Shown here: positions 1 to 10,772 of the stretch, one piece after another | Layout of the letters: each line of letters begins with the position of its first letter | How positions within the stretch are numbered: the first letter of the stretch is position 1 | Source: Paulownia fortunei | Lineage: Eukaryota; Streptophyta; Magnoliopsida; Lamiales; Paulowniaceae | Assembly (NCBI GenBank): GCA_019321725.1 | Contig: CM033120.1 | Coordinates: 7,259,694 to 7,323,693, forward strand | Direction: 5' to 3' | Length of the DNA stretch: 64,000 nucleotides | Notes under the pieces: generated by a model | Databases searched by the model: none | Told to the model about the DNA's origin: nothing | The model's input: only the letters and a program-made list of their open reading frames with translations | Made by a program: the position numbers and the translations under genes

Positions 1-60
1 TCTGTGTGTACTATCATTTTTTCTAAAACAACGTACGAATGAAAATATAAATACAAATAC
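1..60. other. Unassigned left flank
   Basis: Sixty AT-rich bases before the start of LTR copy A. They match neither the RNase H end of Athila element O, expected if A were a simple insertion into O, nor a copia polypurine tract. Their origin is unknown. Confidence 0.4.
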
Positions 61-2145
61 TGTTAAAGTACGATGTCGAGCGCCACAATTGGATTAGGTG
101 TATTGTATCTTTTTATTTGTAAAGACAATCTCATTGGGAATCGTGTTAATAAAAAGATACTTTCTTTTTCTTATATCTTACATTTTCTTTATGCATATTA
201 GATAAAGTTCTTAGACCAAATTTAGTTACGGGGTATGGTCGCATATATGATGGAAATCATGGAACATGCCTCTAAGGCTTTTATCTAAATAAGTTCTAAG
301 TCGAGGGATTTTTTAGATAGGACATCAAATAGTTTAGTAAGATTATCACATACGATGCATGCTCATAAGACGAGGATGTCACATTCCATTGCATTAACAT
401 AAAAATGCAAGTGCATGTATATGGGTGCTTGTTAGAGAATAAGTATACCGAACATGGTCCGTAAGAAATTCTTTGTTGGAGGTTTGCCTACTAAAATAAG
501 AATTTCTATGTTGTGATTGTATACGACTAGTCCTCGAGCAATAAGAATGATAATAACCTTATGTGCATCCTACAACACTTTGATATATCTTGTGATTACT
601 TGACAATCACAAAGGGGGTATGTTGGATGTTGCACTCGTGTACAAGGAGGTTTTTCAGTAGCCAACAAAGAATTTGACTCTTGTCTATTTAACAAGAGAA
701 TCTTCTATGTTTTTCATAGTTCACGATTCAAAGACCATGGCCAAGGCATGATGAATTTTAATTCATCAGGAATTGTTGGATCTTGAAATGGGATCACAGT
801 TATTGAATCATTTGAGATTTTAACATATAATCCACTCCCTAGATTCAATCAAGAGATTAGTGTTAGAAGGATCGTACGTGTATAGGACTCACAACTGAAA
901 TAGGTTCACTTGTCATTGCACTTAAGACTAGATTGTTATGATTACTTGCTAGGTGTTTTCATGGACCTCACTTTACTTGCTACTTTATTTAATTTAATGG
1001 TTAAATTAAATTATTCAATTAAATAATTGGATTATTCAATTGGACCTATTTTCATTAGGAAGCCTAATTTAAGTAAATTAAAATTAATCAAGTGGATTGA
1101 TTAATATGGGATTGAATCAATTAGATTGATTTATGGACTTTTTAAGTCCAAGCTCAAAAATTAAAGTGGATCACTTAAGAAGCCCACTAGAATATGAAGA
1201 AGACAATTAAAATAAATATGATTTATTTAATTAATATATTTATATATAAATAAATAAATAGTAATTGATTTTATGTGATAAAAATTGGCCACTGGGATTT
1301 TTATTTTATATATATATATATATATATATATTTATGATTTATATTTGATATTTATCTATCTTGATATTATTTGAAGAGTTCAAATAAATATCAAGAATGT
1401 ATATAGATAATTTTTTATGACTAATGTAGTCTCAAATAAATACACATACATTAGAGAGAAAACATAAGGATTGTTGGAGGATTTAGAATCCTTCAAAGAT
1501 CACACTTTGAGGTCATTCAAGATAGATAGAACTCTCCAAGAGTGGGAGAATGGAATTTTCAACCCCTATATATAAATAAAGGGCCGAAAATTCCATAGAG
1601 TTTTTTGAAAAAGTTATTTTGTCTTGTCTTCTATTTTTCTCCAAGAAAAGAAAAGAAAAAGGTTTCTTGAAAATCTTGTTTTCTTGTTCTTTAAAGAAGA
1701 TTATTTTCTTGATATTCTCTTCATATCAAAATTTCAAGAACTTAAAGAATATATCTTTATTGTTTTTGATAGCTTGTTCTGAATCCATCAATTATGTTAA
1801 AGGGCAAAATTTACTCCGGATCTTATTTAGAAAATGATTTTAAGGATACTAGCAAATTCTTTTAATTGATGTTGTTTTTCATATCATGGACCAAATAGAA
1901 TAGAGATACGTGGATCCCTGCAAGATTGATAAGCTAGGAATTAATTACTTCATTTCCTACAACAACCGGAGTGCTCAAAGGTATTAATCCAAAATTTAAT
2001 ATATTTGTTTATACATTCACTTGAATAATGTGATCATTAGAATTGCTTTCGAATTGAGGTGATGTATTTATTTGATAAATCCTTGTTATTATAAAAAAAT
2101 TATTTTTCCACTGCGCTTGCCCCTACGATTATAGCAAACCCAATA
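61..2145 (+). mobile_element. Solo-like copia LTR (copy A, family 1)
   Basis: A single LTR of the same family as those at 3931-6163 and 31638-33126. It starts TGTTAAAGTA and ends CCCAATA, where the family consensus ends CCCAACA. It keeps the family landmarks in order: the AAAGGGGGTATGTTGG block near 610, the TAATTAAATT-rich middle, a TA microsatellite at 1307-1330 and a TATA motif near 1567. About 150 bp present in the 3931 copy is missing near 965. No primer site or coding region is attached. The right flank is Athila O RNase H on the minus strand. The flanking 5-mers, AATAC and AAGTT, do not match, so this is either a solo LTR formed by recombination between elements or one whose left flank was rearranged. 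Confidence 0.75.
1567..1578 (+). promoter_or_regulatory. Putative TATA box of LTR copy A
   Basis: TATATATAAATA lies just before AAAGGGCCGAAAATTCC. This is the same position, relative to the LTR end, as the TATA-like motifs of the sister LTRs (for example 5650-5658). It is the likely core promoter of the LTR; transcription is not shown. Confidence 0.45.
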
Positions 2146-3586
2146 AAGTTCTTTTTTAGTTGTGGTATAATCTTTTTGTGCTTCATTTAAACTATAACTA
2201 GTGTAGTAAATAGTTTGGGATACCTTGTTTTTCCTTTGCCCAAAGACTGCACCAATAGCTACATCATTAGCATCGTACATAAACTGGAATGGTAGGCTCT
2301 AATCGGGTGCCACTGTGATGGGTGCAATGATCAGCTTCTCCTTCAAAGTTTGAAATGCCTATAAACAATTATCATCGAAGTTAAAATGTGCATCCATAAC
2401 TAAAAGACTCAAGAGGAGTTTAGCAATTTGTGAAAAGTTTTTGATAAACCGGTGGTAGAAAGTGGCATGACCTAAGAGACTTCTAACTTCTTTCACTGAT
2501 GTTAGGGCAGGTAACTTTTCAATCACCTCAACCTTAGTCCTATCCACCTCAATTACCCTATGTGAGATCTTATGACCAAGGACAATACCTTCTTTAACCA
2601 TGAAATGACATTCTCTTAATTCAAGACGAGATTTATCTCCTCACATCTAGCTAGCACTAAATCAAGATTAGACTAGCAAACATTAAATGAAGACCCAAAA
2701 ACTAAAAAATCATCCATGAAAATCTCAAGAAATGTTTCAACTATATCATGAAAAATAGCCATCATGCATCTTTAAAATATAGCGGGTGCATTATACAAAC
2801 TAAATGGCATTCTCCTAAATATAAATGCACCGTAAGGACAAGTGAGAGTGGTTTTCTCTTGATCCTCTAGAGCTATAGCAATTTGGTTGTAACCCGAATA
2901 TCCATTAAGAAAGCAATAAAATTCAAAACCCACAAGCCTCTCCAACATTTGATAAAAGGGACGGGGAAAGTAGTCTTTTCTAGTAGCATCATTTAATCTT
3001 TTATAATCCACACACACTCTCCACCGCATGACCATTCGAGTTGGTATCAATTTATTTTGATCATCATGAACAATGGTCATACCTTTTTTTTTAGGCACAC
3101 ATTGTACGGGACTCACCCACATACTATCAGAGATGGGATAAATAATACATGCTTTAAGAAGCTTGATGGTTTTGGCCCTTACTACCTCTTGCATCATTAG
3201 GTTTAGTCTCTTTTATGGCTGCACCATGGGCTTGCAGCTATCCTCAATTAAGATTCTGTGCATGCAAAATTGAGGGGTTAATTCTCTTAATGTCGGCTAT
3301 CTTCCATCCAAAGGCCCTTTTATGCTCCATACAGACTCTTAGGAGCTTTTCTTCCATCTCATCTATCAAGGAACAAGTAATAATTACTAGCAAAGATTTT
3401 GAATCATCAAGATAAGTATGTTTCGAATGAGGGAGAAGGGGTCTAAGTTCAAGGATAGGAGGCTCCTCAATGGATGGCTTTTGTTGTTTGTAGAAGGCCT
3501 TTCCAATACTTCAAAATGTTGTTGAGCACTCCTTATCTAAGGAAGGTTGGCCCTCAAGCTTGCCACAATAGTATGTTCGTATTATC
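2146..3586 (-). pseudogene. Athila element O: broken reverse transcriptase and RNase H
   Basis: This is the 3' part of the gypsy polyprotein of element O, read right to left. The linker before RT (about 3586-3200) keeps a DIKRINPSI-like match. The RT fingers and palm follow (3197-2772; IIYPISDS, VDYKRLND, NGYSGYNQIAIALEDQEKTT). The catalytic FMDDF motif is near 2717, the RT thumb or connection at 2601-2359 (VRSLLGHATFYHRFIKNFS) and the RNase H start at 2280-2146 (DYTTTKKEL). FMDDF and EDQEKTT are typical of the Athila/Tat branch. Frameshifts and stops separate these blocks. RNase H stops abruptly at LTR copy A. On the upstream side the gene is cut by copia B and resumes at 31295. Confidence 0.85.
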
Positions 3587-3930
3587 TATTAGAGTAGTGT
3601 CCAGCGCACCAATTAGATTGGGCATCTCTTATACTCTTGTATTTGTAAAAGCAATCTTTTTCATATCATATTAATAAAATAGGAAAATTTCTTTATCTTT
3701 AATTGCATATAGTATTTAGATAAAGTCCCAAGACCAAACAAAGCTACAGGGCATGCTCACGTATTTGATGATGATAATGAAATATGCTTCTATGAATTTG
3801 GTCTTAAATTAGTTTTGATTCAAATTCTTTTTGAGATGAGATATTGAATAGCCCAATAGACTTACGCATTCAATGCATGCTTGCGTGAGGAGGATGTCTC
3901 GCTCCATGGGCATTGGTGTAGTGACATTAG
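3587..3930 (+). repeat. Element B 5' LTR, left piece
   Basis: It aligns with the 3' LTR start at 19600: TATTAGAGTAGTGTCCAGCG here against TGTTAGAGTAGTGCCCGACG there. The match runs through the AGGAGGAT(G/A)TCTCG block. It stops at copia I and resumes at 12532. The joined LTR is about 2.1 kb. Confidence 0.88.
3926..3930 (+). repeat. Target-site duplication of copia I (left)
   Basis: ATTAG directly before the TGTTAGAGTA start of element I. The same five bases follow its end at 12527-12531. Removing the insertion with one TSD copy restores a continuous family-2 LTR, which can be compared with 19900-19960. Confidence 0.93.
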
Positions 3931-6163
3931 TGTTAGAGTAGGATGCCCAACGCCCCAATTAGATTGGTATATTATACTCTTTTGCTTTTGTAAAGACAAT
4001 CTTATTGGGAATCATATTAATAAAAAGGCATTTTCTTTATCTTATGTCTTGCATTTTTTATTTCTGCACATTAGATAAAGTCCTTAGACCAAATTTAGCT
4101 ACGGGACATGGTCGCACATATGATGGCGATCATGGAACATGCCTCTAAGGCTTTGGTCTTAAATAAGTTCCGAGTCGAGAGTTTTTTGAGATGGGACATC
4201 AAATAGCTCAGTAAGACTCGTACATATAATGCATGCTCGTGAGACGAGGATGTCACATTCCATTGGCATTAGCGTAGAGACGTAAGTGCATATATGTGGG
4301 TGCTTGTTAGGGAACAAGTACACCGAATATGGCCCGCAAGAAATTCTTAATTGGAGGCTTTGCCCATCGAAATAAGAATTTCTGTGTTGCGATAGTACAC
4401 GACTAGTCCTCAGACTTGAGACACGATGGTAGCCTTGTGTGCATCCTACAACACTTTGATATATCTTCTGATTGCTTGACAATCACAAAGGGGGTATGTT
4501 GGGTGTTGCACTGGTATGCATGGAGGTTTGTCAGTGGCCAACATAGAATTCGACACTTGTCTTTTTAAACAAGAGAATCTCATGTGTTTTCATAGTTCGT
4601 GATTCAAAGACCTTGGCCAAGGCAGAATGAATTGTAATTCATCAAGAATCATTGGAACTTGAAATGGGATCACAGCAATTGAATCATTTAGGGTTTCGAC
4701 TTATAATCCATGCCTTAGATTCAATCAGGAGATTAGCTATCGAAAGGACCGTACGTGTATGGTACTCGCAACTGAAATAGGTTTACTCGCTATTTCACCT
4801 AAGACTAGTTTGCCATGATTACTTGCTAGGTGTTTTCATGGATAGTGAGGTTCTTGGAATTAAGGAGTTGATTCCAACCGGATTAATTAATTGGATTAAT
4901 TAATTAGAATAATTGTTATTCATAAGTTGCAAATATTGCAAACCCACTACTAGCTTAGTAGTGAACCTAAGAGGGTCACACATCTTTATGAAAAGTAACA
5001 TTTTTAATTTTAAATTTTATCCAATGGTTGGAAATTAATTAATTAATACTAATCAATTAATTAATTAAGGGTTCTATTTAATTTAATAGTTAAATTAAAT
5101 TATTCAATAAAGTAATTGGATTATTTAATTAGACCTAATTTGATTAGGAAGCCCAATTGGAGTAAATTAAATTAATCAATTGGATTGATTAAATTGGGAT
5201 TGAATCAACTAAATTGATTTGGGGATTTTTGAGTCCAAGCCCAAAATAAATGTGGATCACTTAAGAAGCCCACTAAAGTATTAACAGAATAAATTAAATA
5301 AATATGATTTATTTAATTAACATATTTATAGATAAATAAATATAATGACCAATTTTATAGGATAAAATAGGCCACTAAGATTTAATTTATGTATAAATAT
5401 AATTATAGTATATATATATATGATATATATCTATCTTGATATTATTTGAAGAGTTCAAATTAATATCAACAATGTATGTAGACAATTTTGATGATTAATG
5501 TAGTCTCAAATTAGTCCACATACAATAGAAGACTAAAAAAAAAAAAAAGAGTTCTTGGAAGATTTGAAATCCTTCCAACATAAGGTTTTGAAGTAGTTCA
5601 AAATAGAAAAACTTTCCAAGAGTTGGAAAATGATTAAAATTTTCAGGCCTATATATATGAGGGATGAAAATTACATAATACAATTCAAAACTTTTGAGCA
5701 AAAATATTTTGTTTAAAGTCTTCTATTTTTACTCCTCAAGAAAAGAAAAGAAAGGAAAAGAAAATCAGTTTCTTGTTATTTTCTTCATATTATTGTTTCA
5801 AGAACTTAAATAATCAATCTTTATTGTTCTTGAAAATATACTCCGGTTCTAGATTAGTAAACAATTAAAAGGATACTAGCGAATCCTTTTGATTGGTGTT
5901 GTTTTCCGTATCGTGGACCTGATAGAGGGGAGACACTTGGATCCCTGCGAGTTCTGATAGTCCAGGATAAGCAATTGATTGCTTCATTCCGTACAACAAC
6001 CGGAGTTCACGAAAGGTATAATCCGATTTTATATTTATTTATATATTCACTTGAATAAGCGCGATCGTTAAAATCGCTTTCGAATCAAAGGGATTAAATT
6101 TATGTTTGATAAAAAATTTAATTTTCCGCTGCGTATACCCATGCGATTATAGCGAACCCAACA
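3931..6163 (+). repeat. Element I 5' LTR
   Basis: It starts TGTTAGAGTAGG and ends CGAACCCAACA, immediately before the primer site. It contains a TATA-like run (TATATATAT, 5650-5658), then a pyrimidine/purine-rich leader and the AGGATACTAGCGAATCC block near 5871 shared with the other family-1 LTRs. It matches 10698-12526 closely from 4332 onward. Confidence 0.93.
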
Positions 6164-6182
6164 GTGGTATCAGAGTCACGGT
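6164..6182 (+). other. Primer-binding site (initiator-Met tRNA), element I
   Basis: GTGGTATCAGAGTCACGG directly follows the LTR end. It matches the complement of the plant initiator tRNA-Met 3' end (TGGTATCAGAGC...). This is the minus-strand primer site usual for plant copia elements. Confidence 0.92.
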
Positions 6183-7679
6183 TTCGCTTATTTAGTGAAT
6201 TTCGGATTTATGAATACGTGTTTTAAAATTGTTTAAATTCATGTTAATTATGTAAAATTTGATTTTGCATATTTTAGAAATTTTTAATTGGAATAATTTT
6301 AATTGCTTATTTAAATTGTTTAAATATGAAAAAAAAAAAATTCACCGGCGTCGGGTGTCAGACACCCGACGGCTGCGCGGGCAGGCACCCGGCGCGCCAA
6401 CGGGTGCCCGACAGCTGGGCGCCCGGCACTCGGCGCCCGGCACCCAACAGCGGGCGCCCGACGCGCGCCCAACGGGCAGCAGTGGTGCTGCTCGTCGTGT
6501 CGTTCTGGGTCCATTTTTTTTTATTTTTTTTATTTTCTGGAATATTAAAATTAAATGTTAATTTTAATTATTTCTGAAAAATTGTTTTTCAAAGAAAAAT
6601 TATTTTTCAAGCAATTAAAAATTATATCAAGTTAAAAGAAAAATTGCGTTTAACAATTTGGTAAATTTACATATTTTGATAATTACATATGATGTTAATT
6701 ATGAGCATGTATGGGATGATCATGAGCCATTGGGCCAATGTGATTGGTTTTATTTAATATTTTTGGGTTTTAAAATGGGGCCTGCAAGCCTCTTATTTCA
6801 TTTATGTAAGTTATTTTATTTTCTGTAAAGAGAGTAGAATAGATGGTAAGGTTTTTCTTTTCTTTGGAAGACGAAGGAGAATAAAAAAGAAGGCCCATGA
6901 TTGTATGGGATACAATTATGTAATAAAATAGGTTCTATTCCATTTTATTACCCTTAGACTGACCTTAGGTCCATTTTTGGCTCAAATGGACCGCATAGGA
7001 CTGGTTCATGATCATCCATTTATTTAAGTATGTATTAGATGCATGCTTAGGATTTTATTTAATGCTTTTATGCTTGTGGAATGATATTATGATGTGATGC
7101 ATTAAATAACCAACATAATTTAAATTATGATGAGGTCTTGGATAAAATTAAACCCCACTTAATTTATTAAAATTAAGTAAAAGAATTTTTTGAAAATTCG
7201 ATTTCAAACAAAAATGGACAAGTTAGGTAGGACCTATCGTTCCATGCCTACCATCAAAGATAGAGACATGGAATCGTCATTATGTTGACCATGAGTCGTG
7301 GGACATCTTGATACTCTATCTACACGAAAGTTTGATAGGTATTGTTTGACATTTAGTACCATATGGGCTCATAAAATTGGGGTATATGAGAAGAGGTGAG
7401 GCAAAACAAACTTGAGGGTTGTATAGTGATACAATCGTCAAAGAGTTGACTACCGATAAAAATATTTCATGGGCTCATAAAATTGGGGTGTGAAATATTT
7501 CCATTGGACCTCAAGCTCACTAGGAAATTTGATTTCCCGAAATTCCATTAGGGGTGATGGAATTCGAAGAAAATAGTGAGAGACATTTAGTATTAAAGAC
7601 CTTATATTAAATGAATATGTTTTTCCCATAGTTTACTCATTTTCTGCTTCGTGCATATTTTGTAGATTATTCTACTAAA
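6183..7679 (+). other. Element I untranslated leader
   Basis: About 1.5 kb between primer site and gag. Apart from the GC-rich block at 6345-6500 it is AT-rich and conserved in order in elements B, C and D. The TGTATGGGATGATCATG(A/G)AGCC motif near 6708 recurs near 14699 and 33378, and on the minus strand near 54760. Repeated GGGCTCATAAAATTGGGGT segments lie at 7365-7490. It has no convincing gene and probably holds packaging or dimerisation signals (inference). Confidence 0.7.
6345..6500 (+). repeat. GC-rich, CpG-dense cassette in the leader of element I
   Basis: Around 150 bp of irregular repeats of CGGGCGCCCG / GGCGCCCGGCAC type inside very AT-rich DNA. The repeated, partly palindromic words could form strong hairpins. 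Small open frames on both strands here are by-products of the base composition. Elements B, C and D carry different GC-richer segments at the same leader position. Confidence 0.75.
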
Positions 7680-10600
7680 ATGCCAAAGAATCCACTTGCA
7701 ACAATCCTTGAACAAAACAAATTAACTAGACCTAATTTTGTCGATTGACTAAGAAACCTGAAGATAGTTCTTCAGTAAGAGAAGAGGGCATATGTCCTCG
7801 ACACTGCGCCTCCTTTGGTACCACCGGAGGATATTACTTCAGAGGATTATGCAGGTTATTTACGTCATGTTGATGACAATCTGCAGGCTCGATGCTACAT
7901 GCTGGCACCGATGTCAAATGAGCTGTAGAGGCAGAATGAGGATCAAGATACTGCCTATGGGATCCTCATTCACCTACAAGAGTTGTATGGTGAAAGAACT
8001 CGGCAGACGAGATATCAAATCTCAAAAGAGCTTTTCAGATGTCGTATGACTGAGGGCTCTTCAGTCCATGATCATAGATTGAAGATGATAGCCCTTATTG
8101 AAAGGATGGCGTCCCTTGGAGTCGTTATGGAGAACGAACTCTATACGGACCTTCTGCTGCAGTCTCTGCCTCCATCATTTGACACTCTTGTTGTCAACTT
8201 TAACATGCATAACATGGAGACTAGTCTCGCTGAGCTTGTGAACATGTTAAAGACGGCTGAGTCCACCATGAAAAAGGACAAGCCGGTTCTGCTTGTTGGA
8301 TCTTCTTCCGGATCAAAGGCTAAAAAGCCCAAGAAAGGAAAGAAGAAAGGAAAGGGTTCCTCTAAATCCAACAAGCTGAAAGCTAAGGGCGGTGTCAAAA
8401 AGGTTTCTTCTCAAGCCAATGACAAGTGTCATTACTGCGGCAAACCAGGGCACTGGAAGAGGAATTGCAAGGAGTATCTTGCAAGCCTGAAGAGTTTAGG
8501 TATATATTATGTTGAAGTTAACTTGTCGGTTAACAATACTTCTTGGGTATTAGATAGCGGTTGTGGCTCACATATTTGCAATGATTTGCAGATGATGGCA
8601 AGAAGTAGGAAGCTGGATGGAGGAGAAACGGTCCTTAGGATGGGAAATGGAGCAAGAGTTGCTGCATTAGCTATAAGGACCGTTAATATGGCTTTAGAGA
8701 ATGGTTATGTAATAATTTTAAATAATTGTCTTTTTGTTCCGGATATTATTAAGAATATTATCTCTATTCCAGTTTTGGATAGAGAAGGTTTTAGATTTAC
8801 CATTGAGAATGGAAATTGTTCGATTTTCAAACGTTCTGATTTTATATATTCTGGTTCTTTGACGAATTGTTTATATACTATTACTCCCCATAACCCTATT
8901 TTCACAATTCAACAACATAAAAGAAAATTAGATAATCATAGTTCAATGAGCCTGTGGCACGCAAGATTAGGACATATTTCTGAGAAAAGAATTAACAAAT
9001 TGGCACAATTGCTTGATCTAACGAGAGAGCAAGAACTACCAACTTGTGAATCCTGCCTCAAAGGAAAGATGACCAAATCTCCATTTGTTGGACAAGTGGA
9101 GCGAGCCAAGCATCTATTGGATTTGATCCATACAGATGTATGTGGGCCACTAAATGTTAGTGCCCGTGGGAACTATAACTACTTCTTAACCTTTACCGAT
9201 GACTTCTCTAGGTATGGTTATGTGTACCTTTTAAGGTACAAGTCTGAAGTATTTGAAAAGTTCAAAGAATTCAGAACTGAAGTAGAGAAACAAACTGGAT
9301 TAAGTATAAAAACTCTTCGATCTGATCGAGGAGGTGAATACTTAAGCACAGAATTTTTAGATTATCTAAAAGAGAATGGGATTCTCTCACAGTGGACTCC
9401 TCCTGCTACTCCCCAACTCAACGGAGTTGCGGAACGTAGGAATCGAACCTTGTTGGACATGGTTCGATCTATGATGAGCTTCACTTCATTACCTCTTTCA
9501 TTCTGGGGCTATGCCTTAGAAACGGCGGCATACCTATTAAACAGGGTGCCATCTAAAGCCATCCCCAAAATACCATATGAGATGTGGTATGGAAAGACAC
9601 CTTCCTATAAATACCTTAGGGTATGGGGGTGTGCTGCTTATATGAAGCAGCTAGTGGGAGATAAGTTGGATATGAGATCCAGCTTATGCAAGTTTGTGGG
9701 GTATCCAAAGGAGTCTATTGGATACTATTTCTATGATGCCACGGAACAAAGGGTGTTTGTTTCGAGGAATGCTACCTTCCTTGAAGAAGAATTTCTTTCA
9801 GATGGAAGTGACAATGTCGTAGAACTTGAAGAGGTTCAAGAACCACAGAACACCCCAACTAACGCAGTAAATGGTACACCAGCTGATGCTGGACCCTCTA
9901 AGGCACAATCTCTTCGAAGATCTGAAAGGGTCTCAAGGGTACCTAAGAGGTACAACTTGTTGTTATAGAACAAAGAAGAGGGACTCCCCTTGGATAATGA
10001 TCCAAGAAGCTATGGAGAGGCGATGTCTGACATCGACTCGAAGAAGTGGCAAGAAGCTATGCAGTCCGAAATGGATTCTAGGTACTCCAACAAGGTATGG
10101 ACTTTGGTGGACCCACCACAGGGAATTGTTCCCATTGGCTGCAAATGGGTCTACAAGCAGAAGCTTGGAGTAGATGGAGAGGTAGCAACCTATAAGGTAC
10201 GATTGGTAGCAAAAGGTTATACTCAGAAGCAAGGAATTGATTATGAGGAAACTTTTTCACTAGTAGCGATGCTTAAATCCATACGGATACTGTTAGCCAT
10301 ATCTGCATATTATGACTATGAGATATGGCAAATGGATGTGAAGACCGCTTTCCTTAATGGAAACATTAAGGAAGAGATCTATATGAAGCAGCCAGAAGGC
10401 TTCATATCCAGCGGGAGTGACCAAAAGGTTTGCAAGCTCCAGAGATCTATTTATGGACTCAAGCAAGTTTCGAGGAGTTGGAACATCCGGTTTGATGAAA
10501 CGATCAAAATGTTTGACTTTCACAAGAACCCGGATGAACCATGTGTCTACAAGAAGGTTAGTGGGAGTGCAGTTACATTTGTTGTGCTCTATGTTGATGA

Positions 10601-10772
10601 CATCCTACTCATTGGGAATGATGTAGGGATGTTGCAGTCAACGAGGACTTGGTTATCTAATCAGTTTTCCATGAAGGACTTGGGAGATGCATCTTTTGCC
10701 CGCAAGAAATTCTTAGTTGGAGGCTTTGCCCGTCGAAATAAGAATTTCTGTGTTGCGATAGTACACGACTAG
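7680..10772 (+). pseudogene. Element I gag-pol polyprotein (four in-frame stops, RNase H lost)
   Basis: The reading starts at ATG 7680 (Met-Pro-Lys-Asn) and stays in one frame to 10697. Stops fall at 7746 (TGA), 7776 (TAA), 7926 (TAG) and 9966 (TAG); the open part from 7983 is 661 codons. Counting from 7680: zinc knuckle CHYCGKPGHWKRNC near residues 250-263, protease DSG at 292-294, GAG-pre-integrase zinc region from about 427, integrase D486, D549 and E585 (the last two 35 residues apart, as in DD35E), RT YVDD at 971-974. After 10697 the frame runs about 25 codons into LTR sequence and stops at 10770. There is no RNase H, so even a repaired frame would lack that activity. Confidence 0.92.

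Noticed and set aside
1619..1837. 72-codon frame in LTR copy A
   Set aside because: It is U/A-rich LTR leader sequence with no domain; related LTRs do not keep the frame.
6164..6182. Primer-binding sites as tRNA genes
   Set aside because: Only the 3' terminal complement of the tRNA is present, next to LTR ends; no tRNA body or cloverleaf is seen.
6259..6577. Three overlapping open frames on both strands in the GC-rich leader block
   Set aside because: They arise from GC-rich repeats without stops, have no domain and disagree in frame with gag.
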